Numbered from the stretch's first letter, positions 6,818-16,042 are shown. The stretch is DNA of 27,673 nt from an uncultured bacterium (GCA_905215655.1 CAJMQT010000008.1:1-27673); one strand, 5' to 3'. Notes: generated from the letters alone by a model not told the origin. Numbers and translations: made by a program.

Positions 6818-8158
6818 TTACTTCACCTTAAGCTTCTTTCCTGCTCGTATGTTGTTGCCTTTTATTTTATTGAGTTTACGCAATTTGGCAACCGTTGTAT
6901 GGTTTCTGGCCGCAATTTCAGAAAGTGTGTCTCCGCTTCTTACAGTCACGTTCTTTCCACCTTTTGACCTGCGGGACTTCTTATGATTACGTCCGCGGTT
7001 GCCGCTGCTTCTGCTTTTGCCATAACTTTTCCTTGTACTGCCTAAATAAGAAGAGCTGTTGTCCACCTCAACCAACGAGCGTCGGGTCATAAGATTTTCC
7101 GTGTCATAGTTGTAAATTGAGTCTTCATTGGCAATAAAAGTGTTTGTTATGGTTGCCGGAAGGCGTATTACGGAAGGTTTATTGCTGCCGTTCACGATGT
7201 CACGGCGGTACTGCGGATTGAGCGTTCGCAGCTCGTCGAGGTCTGTTCCGCAAACTTCGGCTATCTGTTTGAGGTGAACGTCTCTGTTAACGACAATCGT
7301 ATCTGTCTTCATCGGCAGCTTGGTACGCATCGGACAGATGTTATGCTCGCAATAATAGTTCATTACATAATTTGCCGCAATGAACGCCGGAACATATCCC
7401 CGGGTCTCTCTGGGCAGATAAGGATAAATTTTCCAGTAGTCGGCAACGCCGTCGGCACGGTGCATCGCCTTCTTGATGTTCTCGGGACCGCAGTTATACG
7501 CCGCTATGACGAGACTCCAATCGCCGAATATGTTATAAAGATCTTTGAGGTAACGTGCCGCCGCGTATGATGATTTGATGGGGTCACGGCGCTCGTCAAT
7601 CAACGAGTTTACTTCCAATCCATATTGTTTTCCGGTACCGACCATAAACTGCCACAGTCCCGCCGCTCCCACATGAGAGGTAGCTTTCGGGTTAAGCGCC
7701 GACTCGATTACGGGCAGATATTTCAATTCAAGCGGCAAGCCGTATGCTTCAAGCGCCTCTTCAAAAATCGGAATGTAGAAGTTTGACGCACCAAGCATGT
7801 AACTTACGGAATGACGGAGGCGTCCGGTATATCGGTCGATAAACTTCTGAACAATCTCATTATAAGGCATTTCCATCACATTAGGCAGGCGTCCGAGCCT
7901 GTCGATGTAAACCTCTTTCGGGTAAGTTACGTTCTCGTCGCGGTATTTACAGTCGTTGTCCGTCTGCAAATAAGTTTTTGAATAATATAAGTTAAGGAGG
8001 CTGTCAACTTCATAGTTCATTGCCTCCGGCAGGTCGATTACTTCTTCTTTACCGTCATTATCGGTCACAGTGATTTCATCATTTACGGTCTGTGCCTGCG
8101 TCACGCAGTGTCCTCCGAAAGTCAAAGTGGCGATAAATATCAATATTTTTTTCTTCAT
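6818..8158 (-). CDS. mltD: Membrane-bound lytic murein transglycosylase D (SLT plus LysM)
   Basis: The 446-residue protein cleaves peptidoglycan glycan strands to 1,6-anhydro ends. It has an N-terminal signal peptide (about residues 1-23, with TQAQ before the cleavage area). The SLT lysozyme-like domain spans roughly 125-240, with catalytic Glu152 in PVIESALNPKA and the AAYNCGP motif. A degenerate LysM-like stretch follows (about 290-340), then a clear C-terminal LysM (VRSGDTLSEIAARN) preceded by a basic serine-rich linker. ATG 8158 is chosen over an in-frame TTG at 8176 because it opens on the signal peptide. The lipobox is not convincing (FGGHC), so anchoring is uncertain. It follows the DUF5683 gene by 69 bases. 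Confidence 0.93.
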   Translation of the reverse strand: MKKKILIFIATLTFGGHCVTQAQTVNDEITVTDNDGKEEVIDLPEAMNYEVDSLLNLYYSKTYLQTDNDCKYRDENVTYPKEVYIDRLGRLPNVMEMPYNEIVQKFIDRYTGRLRHSVSYMLGASNFYIPIFEEALEAYGLPLELKYLPVIESALNPKATSHVGAAGLWQFMVGTGKQYGLEVNSLIDERRDPIKSSYAAARYLKDLYNIFGDWSLVIAAYNCGPENIKKAMHRADGVADYWKIYPYLPRETRGYVPAFIAANYVMNYYCEHNICPMRTKLPMKTDTIVVNRDVHLKQIAEVCGTDLDELRTLNPQYRRDIVNGSNKPSVIRLPATITNTFIANEDSIYNYDTENLMTRRSLVEVDNSSSYLGSTRKSYGKSRSSGNRGRNHKKSRRSKGGKNVTVRSGDTLSEIAARNHTTVAKLRKLNKIKGNNIRAGKKLKVK

Positions 8159-8227
8159 AAAACGTTTAATATGCAAAATCTTATAAACAAAAAGGGGGTC
8201 CGTCGTTAAAAGAATGGTTGTCCGCCG

Positions 8228-9010
8228 TCAGAAGGTAAGCGAACATTGAAGCCCCAACGAGCATGATTTCAGCGGATTGACGTCCGTCCGATTGTTGATG
8301 ACAGCCGGCTCTACTTTAAGGCTCAGGTCTTTGGATATGTCGAATTCGGACAACGACGCATCGACGTATGCGTCGATGACGGAAAGGGCATAGACGCCGA
8401 TAAGGCAGAAAACGCTCAAATCCCTGTATCTGCGATAATAATCCTTGCGCTTCTTAAACAGGTTTTGATACCTCTCTTTGTTCTCGTCTGTTATTGTATT
8501 TCCCAAGTGCAGGAACTTGTTATAGCTTTCCGTTGCCGGGTCATTGTCCATAATGTCCATGTAAGCCTGCGAATAATCCTTATACATTTGGTTGTTCCAT
8601 CTGATGGCATAGGCGCATCCTAAGAATCCGCCATACACGATGGGAAGTTTCCAATACTTACGATTGTAAATCTGTCCGGCACCGGGTATCACGATTGCAA
8701 GCCACATGGCGCGCTTTGCGCTGGGTCGCCATGTGTTCCAGTCACGCTTTTCTTTCTTCTTTTTCAGCGTGTCTCTGACAAACGTCTTGTTAAGGGCGGC
8801 AGAGTCGACGGCGGCAACAAGCTTGCCGACCGAGTCGTTTATGCTTTTTGAAATGCCGTCTTCGGTCTTGCCGATTACGGTGTCCGACACGGCAAAATCT
8901 TGTCTTTCGCCGACCGGCATGCCGAAACTCGGCGACAGGAAGCCAACCGACATAGAGCAAACTACAAGCGCCCTGAGAACATGGGATAAGAGATTGTTGT
9001 CCTTATTCAC
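8228..9010 (-). CDS. DUF5683 family membrane protein
   Basis: The 260-residue protein has an N-terminal hydrophobic signal segment (about 10-30), a variable region, then the hallmark PGAGQIYNRKYWK (109-121) with flanking hydrophobic segments at about 101-112 and 122-137. Another membrane segment lies near residues 197-213. This layout matches the DUF5683 family of Bacteroidetes, whose function is unknown. It sits 7 bases after parB and 69 bases before mltD. That placement between chromosome partition and wall remodelling suggests, by inference only, a cell-envelope role. The last residues (SLGLQCSLTF) are beta-rich and end in an aromatic residue, but a beta-barrel is not supported. Confidence 0.85.
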   Translation of the reverse strand: MNKDNNLLSHVLRALVVCSMSVGFLSPSFGMPVGERQDFAVSDTVIGKTEDGISKSINDSVGKLVAAVDSAALNKTFVRDTLKKKKEKRDWNTWRPSAKRAMWLAIVIPGAGQIYNRKYWKLPIVYGGFLGCAYAIRWNNQMYKDYSQAYMDIMDNDPATESYNKFLHLGNTITDENKERYQNLFKKRKDYYRRYRDLSVFCLIGVYALSVIDAYVDASLSEFDISKDLSLKVEPAVINNRTDVNPLKSCSLGLQCSLTF

Positions 9011-9017
9011 TGTTATG

Positions 9018-9914
9018 TTACTGCTCTTTCAGTTTGTCAAACATATTAATAATGTGTTCCAACTCTTCTTCCGACGCGAAAGGAATGCTTATCTTGCCTT
9101 TTCCCGACGCCGAACATGACATCTGAACTTTGGTTTTAAAGAGTCCCGACATCTGTTCTTTAAGCGCCGTAAATTCTTCGGGCAGTTGGTTTCGTGATGC
9201 TATTTTCTTCTTTCCGCTTACTATGTCCTCACCGTTTTTCAGGTTCTGAACCATCTCTTCTACCTTACGGACGGAGTATCCGTTCTTCTGGATTTCCTTG
9301 AACAACTTTACTTGCAGCGACGGACTGTCTATGGCGAGCAGTGCTCTTGCGTGCCCCATGTCGATGTCTTTGTTCTGCAAAGCCATCTGAACTTGTGCCG
9401 GAAGTTTAAGAAGTCGCAGATGGTTGGCTACCGCCGTGCGGCTCTTTCCTACCCTTTCGGCTACTTTCTCCTGCGTCATGCCCGAGTTGGCGAGCAGGTG
9501 TTCGTAGGCAAGCGCTATCTCTATGGCGTTCAGGTCCTCACGTTGTATGTTTTCGACGAGCGCCATTTCCATGACGTTTTCGTCTTTTATGGTACGTATA
9601 TAAGCAGGAATTGCTTTCAGACCGGCTCTCTGTGAGGCTCTCCAACGGCGCTCTCCGGCTATGATCTGAAACTTGTTGTCGTCTACCTGACGTAGTGTTA
9701 TGGGCTGAATGATACCTATCTCGCGGATGCTGTTTGCCAATTCGTTAAGCGCTTCCTCGTCAAACTCGCGCCGGGGCTGGTTCGGATTTGCCTCGATAAG
9801 GTCTATCGCTATCTCGCTTATGGTTGAGCTTCCCTGCGGGCGTACTGCCTCTGTTGAAATAAGAGCGTCGAGTCCGCGTCCCAAGGGGTTGCTGTATCTT
9901 TTCTTTATTGCCAT
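9018..9914 (-). CDS. parB: Chromosome partition protein ParB
   Basis: The 298-residue protein binds parS sites and loads onto DNA as a CTP-dependent clamp for chromosome segregation. The N-terminus (NPLGRGLDALIS) is the ParA-interacting segment. The CTP-binding GERRWR box is at 87-92. The helix-turn-helix for parS recognition is near 145-168 (TQEKVAERVGKSRTAVANHL), and the C-terminal dimerisation region ends at LEHIINMFDKLKEQ. It is 7 bases downstream of parA and 7 upstream of the DUF5683 gene, so all three are probably co-transcribed. I found no full parS site (TGTTnCACGTGnAACA type) in the window. Confidence 0.96.
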   Translation of the reverse strand: MAIKKRYSNPLGRGLDALISTEAVRPQGSSTISEIAIDLIEANPNQPRREFDEEALNELANSIREIGIIQPITLRQVDDNKFQIIAGERRWRASQRAGLKAIPAYIRTIKDENVMEMALVENIQREDLNAIEIALAYEHLLANSGMTQEKVAERVGKSRTAVANHLRLLKLPAQVQMALQNKDIDMGHARALLAIDSPSLQVKLFKEIQKNGYSVRKVEEMVQNLKNGEDIVSGKKKIASRNQLPEEFTALKEQMSGLFKTKVQMSCSASGKGKISIPFASEEELEHIINMFDKLKEQ

Positions 9915-9921
9915 TGTCTTT

Positions 9922-10686
9922 TTACTTGTTCTTGTTTATTATCTCCTTCGCCAATGCGAGGTGGTTCTTGCTTCCGGTTGATTCGGCGTCGTAAAGTATG
10001 ACGGGCAGTCCGTGGCTGGGCGACTCGCTGAGCTTTACGTTACGCTGGATAACCGTCTTGAAGACGAGTTCCTGAAAGTGGCGCTTCACCTCGTCGTAGA
10101 TTTGGTTGGCAAGACGCAGACGGCTGTCATACATCGTCAACAGGAAGCCTTCTATCTCGAGCTTGGGGTTCAGCTTGCTTTTGATGATTTTGATTGTGTT
10201 AAGGAGCTTGCTGATACCTTCCAAAGCGAAGTATTCGCACTGCACCGGAATGACCACGGAATCGGCTGCCGTGAGGGCGTTCACCGTTATCAAGCCTAAC
10301 GACGGCGAGCAGTCAATCAGGATATAGTCGTAATCCGCCTTTATCGGTTCGAGCAGATTTTTGATTATCTGTTCGCGATGTTCGAGGTTGAGCATCTCTA
10401 TTTCTGCTCCTACAAGGTCGATATGGCTCGGTATGATGTCAAGTCCGTCAATGTCGGTGGTGTACACCGCGTCGCGCACATCTGCGTGGTCGATGATACA
10501 TTCGTACAAAGAGCAGTCTACGTCTTTTGTGTTTACGCCAAGACCGCTTGACGCGTTTGCCTGCGGGTCGGCGTCGATGACGAGCACTTTCTTTTCAAGT
10601 GTTGCGAGCGACGCCGCCAGATTGATGGTCGTGGTGGTTTTTCCTACGCCACCTTTCTGGTTTGCCAATGCTATGATTTTTCCCAT
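9922..10686 (-). CDS. parA: Chromosome partition ATPase ParA (Soj)
   Basis: The 254-residue protein is a deviant Walker ATPase that moves ParB-parS complexes. The deviant Walker A motif KGGVGKT is at residues 11-17, preceded by IIALANQ. Walker B is LIDCSPSLG, and the family motif PVQCEYFALEG is present. The length is normal for chromosomal Soj-type ParA without an N-terminal DNA-binding extension. It is the first gene of the cluster, divergent from surE, with a -7 promoter element at 10851-10858 and a leader of about 158 bases holding a partial inverted repeat. Confidence 0.96.
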   Translation of the reverse strand: MGKIIALANQKGGVGKTTTTINLAASLATLEKKVLVIDADPQANASSGLGVNTKDVDCSLYECIIDHADVRDAVYTTDIDGLDIIPSHIDLVGAEIEMLNLEHREQIIKNLLEPIKADYDYILIDCSPSLGLITVNALTAADSVVIPVQCEYFALEGISKLLNTIKIIKSKLNPKLEIEGFLLTMYDSRLRLANQIYDEVKRHFQELVFKTVIQRNVKLSESPSHGLPVILYDAESTGSKNHLALAKEIINKNK

Positions 10687-10781
10687 ATTGTAATTTGTAT
10701 CACTGTTCCGGATGTCCGCGCCAGACCTTTATTGCCAAACGTCACAAATCTTTTCCCGCCATAAAGCGACGCATGAGACAA

Positions 10782-10824
10782 GCCCGCGCATACCTGCGTA
10801 AATTGTCAATATTTACGTTCGGGC
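10782..10824. promoter_or_regulatory. Inverted repeat in the parA leader
   Basis: CGTAAAT (10797-10803) and ATTTACG (10811-10817) are perfect complements around a 7-base loop, with an outer GCCCG (10782-10786) and CGGGC (10820-10824). It lies within the predicted parA leader and could be an operator, an RNA hairpin or a protein-binding site. It does not match the parS consensus. Confidence 0.4.
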
Positions 10825-10850
10825 TGCACGTTTACTGTTAGTTTTGACCG

Positions 10851-10858
10851 CAAAGATA
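10851..10858 (-). promoter_or_regulatory. parA promoter -7 element
   Basis: The minus-strand reading is TATCTTTG followed by C, a full match to TAnnTTTG. No clear TTTG lies at the expected upstream distance. Transcription would start near 10844 and read the whole parA cluster. It is divergent from the surE promoter immediately to the right. Confidence 0.6.
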
Positions 10859-10879
10859 CATATTTTATATGAGAAATGG

Positions 10880-10907
10880 TTGTTTTAAACCTTTTTTCGT
10901 ACTTTTG
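10880..10907 (+). promoter_or_regulatory. surE promoter
   Basis: TACTTTTG at 10900-10907 with TTG at 10880-10882, 17 bases upstream. The predicted start near 10914 lies downstream of an earlier in-frame ATG at 10876. That rules out 10876 as the translation start and supports 10930. Confidence 0.65.
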
Positions 10908-10929
10908 CAGACGAAAGAAAATCATTTTT

Positions 10930-11712
10930 ATGAAAAATAAAAGACCGTTAATACTTATTTCAAACGACGACGGCTATCGTGCCAAAGGTATCAACTCACT
11001 TGTCGAAATGATTTCGGATTTGGGCGAAATCATTGTCTGCGCGCCCGAAGATGCACGCTCGGGCTACTCTACGGCGTTCTCCGCCAACATTCCTTTAACT
11101 CTGAAACTGCGCGAAAAGCGCGAAGGCGTTGAGATATGGTCGTGCAACGGCACGCCCGTCGACTGTATCAAGATGGCGTTCAGCGAACTGTGTCCGCGCC
11201 GGCCGGACTTGGTCATCGGCGGCATAAACCACGGCGACAACGCATCGGTAAACTCTCACTATTCGGGCACGATGGGCGTGGTCCGCGAGGGCTGCATGAA
11301 GTATGTGCCGTCGGTGGCGTTCTCGCTTTGCAACCATGACGAGGACGCTTGTTTCGCCCCTTTGCGCGAGATTGTAAGAAAGATTACCGCGAACGTGCTG
11401 ACGGAAGGTCTGCCGCAGTTTGTCTGTCTGAACGTAAACTTCCCCGATCTGCCGTCATACAAGGGCATTAAAGTGTGCCGCATGGCAAAAGGCCTTTGGG
11501 ATAACGAGGTGGTGAAGGCAAGACATCCGCGCGGATATGACTATTACTGGCTGGTTGGTGAGTACACCAACAACGAGCCGGAAGCCGACGATACGGACAA
11601 CTGGGCTTTGACTCACGGCTACGTGGCGATAACGCCGACAAGGATTGACATTACGGATTATGAGACGGTGGAACGTCTGCGGAGCGTCTTCAACGACGGT
11701 AACGAGGAATAA
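10930..11712 (+). CDS. surE: 5'/3'-nucleotidase SurE
   Basis: The 260-residue protein is a metal-dependent phosphatase acting on nucleoside monophosphates. The metal site ISNDDGY has D13 and D14 near the N-terminus. Further family motifs are APEDARSGYSTA, NGTPVDCIKMA, GGINHGDN and YSGTMGVVREG. The start is ATG 10930, because the promoter elements lie at 10880-10907 and would fall inside any longer form. It is followed after 18 bases by lpxB, a frequent neighbour in Bacteroidetes, so the two probably form one transcript. Confidence 0.95.
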   Translation: MKNKRPLILISNDDGYRAKGINSLVEMISDLGEIIVCAPEDARSGYSTAFSANIPLTLKLREKREGVEIWSCNGTPVDCIKMAFSELCPRRPDLVIGGINHGDNASVNSHYSGTMGVVREGCMKYVPSVAFSLCNHDEDACFAPLREIVRKITANVLTEGLPQFVCLNVNFPDLPSYKGIKVCRMAKGLWDNEVVKARHPRGYDYYWLVGEYTNNEPEADDTDNWALTHGYVAITPTRIDITDYETVERLRSVFNDGNEE

Positions 11713-11730
11713 AAACAAACTCACGAAACG

Positions 11731-12873
11731 ATGAAATATTACCTTATAGCGGGCGAAGCGAGCGGAGACCTGCATGCGTCGAGACTGATGATGTCGTTGA
11801 AAAAGCGCGATGAGAATGCCGAATTCCGTTTCTTCGGCGGCGACTGCATGTCGGCTGTCGGCGGAACACGGGTCAAGCATTATCGCGAACTGGCGTACAT
11901 GGGTTTTGTGCCGGTGCTGTTGCATCTGCGAACGATATTCCGCAACATGGCTCTTTGCAAGCGAGACATTGCCGAGTGGCGACCGGACGCGATAATCCTT
12001 GTCGACTATCCGGGCTTCAACCTCGGCATTGCGAAGTTTGCGAGTGACAAGACCGACATCCCCGTCTACTACTATATCTCGCCCAAAATATGGGCTTGGA
12101 AGGAATACCGCATCAAGAACATACGCCGCGACGTTGACAAAATGTTCTCCATCCTGCCGTTTGAAAAGGATTTTTACGAGGGCAAACACAAATACGCCAT
12201 TCATTATGTGGGCAACCCTACGGCAGAGGAAGTGGCGACATTCAAGAGCAATTACACCGAGACTTACGATGAATTTTGCCGTGACAACGGACTTGACGCC
12301 GACAAAAAGATAATCGCCCTGCTTGCAGGCAGCCGCAGACAGGAGATAAAGGACAACCTGCCGGCTATGATAGAGGCTGCGCGACGCCATGCCGACGGCT
12401 GCCAACTGGTGGTGGCGGGTGCCCCGGGTGTCCCTCGCGACTATTATGACAAGTTTCTGTCAGGGAGCGGCGTCAGCATAATTTACGACCGTACATACGC
12501 CCTGCTGTCACATTCGCGCGCCGCGCTCGTCACCAGCGGCACGGCAACTCTCGAGACGGCGCTCTTCAACGTGCCGCAGGTGGTATGTTACGAGACCCCC
12601 ATTCCGAAGGTAATAGCCTTCCTTCGCAAACATATTATAAAGGTTCGTTTCATCTCGCTGGTCAATCTCATAGCAGACCGCGAGATAGTAAGAGAGCTGG
12701 TTGCAGACACGTTTACGGTTGACAACATAGCCGAAGAACTGTCACGCATCCTGCCCGACGGCACGTATCGACATGCCATGCTCGACGGATATGCCGACGT
12801 CCGGCGGCGTCTCGGAGACGACGTCGCACCAGACAATGCGGCTGAAATAATGACGGAATTGCTGCGGAAATAA
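11731..12873 (+). CDS. lpxB: Lipid-A-disaccharide synthase
   Basis: The 380-residue glycosyltransferase (GT19) joins UDP-2,3-diacylglucosamine and lipid X to form the lipid A disaccharide at the inner membrane. Family motifs visible are GEASGDLHAS (residues 8-17), VDYPGFNL, YYISPKIWAWKE, VGNPTAEE, LLAGSRRQEIKDNLP and the C-terminal TSGTATLETAL. The length is normal for the family. It follows surE by 18 bases. A repeat array begins 47 bases after the stop and its first two modules could serve as a terminator. Confidence 0.96.
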   Translation: MKYYLIAGEASGDLHASRLMMSLKKRDENAEFRFFGGDCMSAVGGTRVKHYRELAYMGFVPVLLHLRTIFRNMALCKRDIAEWRPDAIILVDYPGFNLGIAKFASDKTDIPVYYYISPKIWAWKEYRIKNIRRDVDKMFSILPFEKDFYEGKHKYAIHYVGNPTAEEVATFKSNYTETYDEFCRDNGLDADKKIIALLAGSRRQEIKDNLPAMIEAARRHADGCQLVVAGAPGVPRDYYDKFLSGSGVSIIYDRTYALLSHSRAALVTSGTATLETALFNVPQVVCYETPIPKVIAFLRKHIIKVRFISLVNLIADREIVRELVADTFTVDNIAEELSRILPDGTYRHAMLDGYADVRRRLGDDVAPDNAAEIMTELLRK

Positions 12874-12920
12874 ACCGGCACGTATCTCGTCTGTAACTCA
12901 TTGATAATCAACAGTATTGC

Positions 12921-13001
12921 AAAAGGCGGTCTTTTAGCTTGTAAAAGACCGCCTTTTAGCGTCCGAAAGGTTACCTTTTACAACGCAAAAGACCGCCTTT
13001 T
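12921..13001. repeat. 22-bp-period palindromic repeat array 2 (four modules)
   Basis: Modules start at 12921, 12943, 12965 and 12987, exactly 22 bp apart: AAAAGGCGGTCTTTT, AAAAGACCGCCTTTT, GAAAGGTTACCTTTT and AAAAGACCGCCTTTT. The first two are exact reverse complements across a 7-base spacer (agcttgt) and would form a perfect 15-bp hairpin ending in CTTTT, a possible terminator for surE-lpxB. The array lies between convergent genes lpxB and cdsA. Confidence 0.9.
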
Positions 13002-13023
13002 GGAATTTATTCGCAAGCATATA

Positions 13024-13072
13024 AAAAAGCAATCGTTCTTTTACCGCAAATTAATCGGCAAAAGAACGATTG
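13024..13072 (-). terminator. Intrinsic terminator of the rsfS-ftsH-cdsA cluster
   Basis: A 13-bp perfect inverted repeat, CAATCGTTCTTTT (13030-13042) and its complement at 13060-13072, has a 17-base loop. On the minus strand the stem is followed by CTTTTTTAT, an adequate U-tract. It lies about 45 bases past the cdsA stop. Confidence 0.75.
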
Positions 13073-13117
13073 TATGGATGTTTTAAAATTCGTCTGATTT
13101 ACATAAAATCAATATTC

Positions 13118-13972
13118 TCAAAACAGCGAAAGCGAGTAGATATAAAGCACCGCCGCCGGCATCGCCATAAGCGAAGAGTCGAAACGGTCGAGCATTCCGC
13201 CGTGACCGGGCAGTATGTTTCCGCTGTCTTTTATGCCGAGGGTGCGCTTGAAAAGAGACTCCACGAGGTCGCCCCATGTGCCGAAAACCACAACGACAAG
13301 TCCCAAACCGAGCCATTTATAGACGTTAAGACAAGGTTCTCCTACCGCCGTTTCGTTGTCATACCAAGCTATTATAGCCGCCGCCACGAGCACGACGACA
13401 GCGCCGCCGATGGAGCCTTCCCACGTCTTTCCGGGCGAAACGCGCGGAAAGAGTTTGTGCTTACCAATCAAAGAGCCGGTGCAATAAGCGCCCGTATCGT
13501 TAGCCCAAAGGAAAATGAAGACGCTTAACGGCAGCAGATAGTTGAATGTTATCGCGCCGTCGGGCGTGGCGTTGAAGGCGAGTACGTTTATCGTTGACAG
13601 TGGAAGGGCTATATACATCTGCCCGAGCATGGTGTACGCCATGTCGTTCACGGGGTTTTCGCCACCCGCATAAAGTTCGCTGATAAAGAGATATACCACC
13701 GTAAGCAGGTAAGGCACGAACACGGCGCCACCTTGAACCGTGCCGCTGCAAAAGCCGCCGACGGCAAGAAAGAAGTAGACTCCCGCCACCGTACTAATCA
13801 TCCGGTTGACCTGCACGCCCTTGACGTTGTTCACCAGACCGGTGTATTCCCAGACGGCAAGTCCAGTAACGAGGGCGAATAGCACTTGGGTGGCAAAGGC
13901 ATCCATCAGCGCCACAACGATTATAACGACAAAGAGGACGCCCGTTATACTTCTTACAATAAGATTTTTCAT
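13118..13972 (-). CDS. cdsA: Phosphatidate cytidylyltransferase
   Basis: The 284-residue integral membrane enzyme makes CDP-diacylglycerol from CTP and phosphatidate, the branch point of phospholipid synthesis. The family signature is complete at about residues 239-265: SLFKR, then IKDSGN, then PGHGGMLDRFD. PGKTWEGSIGG precedes it. Multiple hydrophobic segments begin with IVRSITGVLFVVIIVVALMD. It is the last gene of the rsfS-ftsH-cdsA cluster, 24 bases after ftsH, and is followed by the terminator at 13024-13072. Confidence 0.96.
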   Translation of the reverse strand: MKNLIVRSITGVLFVVIIVVALMDAFATQVLFALVTGLAVWEYTGLVNNVKGVQVNRMISTVAGVYFFLAVGGFCSGTVQGGAVFVPYLLTVVYLFISELYAGGENPVNDMAYTMLGQMYIALPLSTINVLAFNATPDGAITFNYLLPLSVFIFLWANDTGAYCTGSLIGKHKLFPRVSPGKTWEGSIGGAVVVLVAAAIIAWYDNETAVGEPCLNVYKWLGLGLVVVVFGTWGDLVESLFKRTLGIKDSGNILPGHGGMLDRFDSSLMAMPAAVLYIYSLSLF

Positions 13973-13996
13973 AATGTCCGTGCTGTTTTCATTTTA

Positions 13997-16042
13997 TTAT
14001 TCCGCCGGTTTCGCGTCCGGGTTATTGTCCGTTGCCGCGTCTTCCGTCTCCTTTTCGTCTGCGAGAGACGTGCCTCCGTCTGCAAGCTGAGCGTTTTCAT
14101 CAGCCGGCTTTGCGCTTTCGGAAACGCCGCCACCGTCTTCCATAATCTCTTCGGAACGGCTTATCCACGGGCGTTTGCCGAATATTTTCTCAACATCTTC
14201 GGCAAAGATGACCTCTCGTTCCAGCAGAAGACCGGCAAGCCGGTTGTGTCCCTCCTTATGTTCCACGAGCAGGTTCTTGGCGCGCTCATACTGTTCGTTT
14301 ATCATTTTGAGCACTTCGTCGTCCATAATCTTTGCCGTTGTCTCCGAATAAGGACGCTGGAAGTTGTACTCATTGTTATTGTAATAACAGATGTTGGGCA
14401 ACTTATCGCTCATACCGGCGTAGGCTATCATGCCGTAAGCGCTCTTCGTCACGCGTTCAAGGTCATTCATCGCGCCGGTCGAAATGTGTCCCGTGAACAG
14501 CTCTTCGGCAGCTCTTCCGCCGAGCGTCGCACACATTTCGTCGAGCATTTCCTCCTTCGTGGTGATCTGTCGCTCCTCCGGCATGTACCAAGCGGCGCCC
14601 AACGCTCTGCCACGGGGCACGATCGAGACTTTGACAAGCGGGTTGGCGTGCTCCAAGAACCATGAAATCGTGGCGTGACCTGCCTCGTGCAAGGCTATCG
14701 TACGTTTCTCGTTTGACGTCATGACCTTGGTTTTCTTTTCCAGACCGGCGATAATTCTATCCACGGCATCAAGGAAATCTTGCCTTCCCACGTTCTTCTT
14801 GTCGTGGCGTGCGGCTATCAGCGCCGCCTCGTTACACACGTTGGCGATGTCTGCTCCGGAAAATCCGGGGGTCTGACGTGCCAGCATGTCCACATCGACA
14901 GTAGGATCGATCTTTACCGGTTTGAGGTGAACCTTGAATATTTCCTTACGCTCATTGAGGTCGGGAAGGTCGACATTGATCTGTCGGTCGAAACGTCCGG
15001 CACGCAGGAGTGCGGAGTCGAGCATGTCGGCACGGTTGGTAGCGGCGAGTATTATGACGCCGCTGTTGGTGCCGAAGCCGTCCATCTCGGTCAAGAGAGC
15101 GTTGAGGGTGTTCTCCCGTTCGTCGTTTCCGCCCATGGCGGGATTTTTGCTACGGGCGCGTCCCACGGCGTCGATTTCATCGATGAAGATGATGCACGGC
15201 GACTTCTCTTTTGCCTGACGGAAGAGGTCGCGCACACGACTGGCGCCCACGCCGACGAACATCTCGACGAAGTCGGAACCGCTCATAGAGAAGAACGGTA
15301 CGCCCGCCTCACCTGCAACAGCCTTGGCAAGCAGCGTCTTACCCGTGCCCGGAGGCCCCACGAGGAGTGCTCCCTTGGGGATTTTTCCGCCCAGATCGGT
15401 ATATTTCTTCGGATTTTTGAGGAACTCTACAATCTCTTGCACCTCTTGTTTGGCACCTTCCTGACCTGCCACATCTTTGAATGTGATATTCATCTCGGCA
15501 CCTTTTTCATACATCTTTGCCTTGCTCTTGCCGACGCTGAACACTCCGCCACCGCCTGCCGAGCCGCCGCCCATACGGCGCATGAAGAACATCCAGATAA
15601 TGACAAAGAAGAGAATAGGACCGAAGCTGTAAATTATGTTGAGCAGGTCGTTACCCTTTTTATTCTCATAATCGAGCGTTCCGGTGAACTTTCCGCCCTT
15701 TCTCTCGGTCTCGATGTAGGTCTCCACCTTGTCAACGCTGCCAAACTCGGTGCTTACGTATGGCGACCTGCCTGTATCTTTGGCTCCCTTGCGGAATATC
15801 TCGCGGATGTGTTCGGGCTTGACATACATTTTGAGAGTACTCTCCTCCTTGTTGAGCACAATTTTCGAGGCATATCCTTTGTCGACGTAAGCTCTGAATT
15901 CGTCGTACGACACCTGCTTGCTTATGCTGCCGCCGATGCTGTCTCCGCCCGTGAAATATACGGCAAGAAGCCCGACGAGCACAAGAATATATATCCAGCT
16001 CATGCTGAATTTAGGCATCTTCTTATTGTTGTCTTGTTCCAT
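13997..16042 (-). CDS. ftsH: ATP-dependent zinc metalloprotease FtsH
   Basis: The 681-residue membrane protease extracts and degrades membrane and regulatory proteins. Two membrane segments (about 15-30 and 133-153) flank a periplasmic domain. A glycine-rich linker leads to the AAA module: Walker A GPPGTGKT (229-236), Walker B IIFIDEID (284-291), and the second region of homology around NRADMLDSALLRAGRFDR (336-353). The zinc site is HEAGH (452-456). The C-terminal 45 residues are acidic, low-complexity and alanine-rich. It lies 61 bases after rsfS and 24 before cdsA. Confidence 0.97.
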   Translation of the reverse strand: MEQDNNKKMPKFSMSWIYILVLVGLLAVYFTGGDSIGGSISKQVSYDEFRAYVDKGYASKIVLNKEESTLKMYVKPEHIREIFRKGAKDTGRSPYVSTEFGSVDKVETYIETERKGGKFTGTLDYENKKGNDLLNIIYSFGPILFFVIIWMFFMRRMGGGSAGGGGVFSVGKSKAKMYEKGAEMNITFKDVAGQEGAKQEVQEIVEFLKNPKKYTDLGGKIPKGALLVGPPGTGKTLLAKAVAGEAGVPFFSMSGSDFVEMFVGVGASRVRDLFRQAKEKSPCIIFIDEIDAVGRARSKNPAMGGNDERENTLNALLTEMDGFGTNSGVIILAATNRADMLDSALLRAGRFDRQINVDLPDLNERKEIFKVHLKPVKIDPTVDVDMLARQTPGFSGADIANVCNEAALIAARHDKKNVGRQDFLDAVDRIIAGLEKKTKVMTSNEKRTIALHEAGHATISWFLEHANPLVKVSIVPRGRALGAAWYMPEERQITTKEEMLDEMCATLGGRAAEELFTGHISTGAMNDLERVTKSAYGMIAYAGMSDKLPNICYYNNNEYNFQRPYSETTAKIMDDEVLKMINEQYERAKNLLVEHKEGHNRLAGLLLEREVIFAEDVEKIFGKRPWISRSEEIMEDGGGVSESAKPADENAQLADGGTSLADEKETEDAATDNNPDAKPAE

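Noticed and set aside
11455..12405. 316-codon open frame on the minus strand
   Set aside because: It lies antisense to surE and lpxB, both complete and recognisable.
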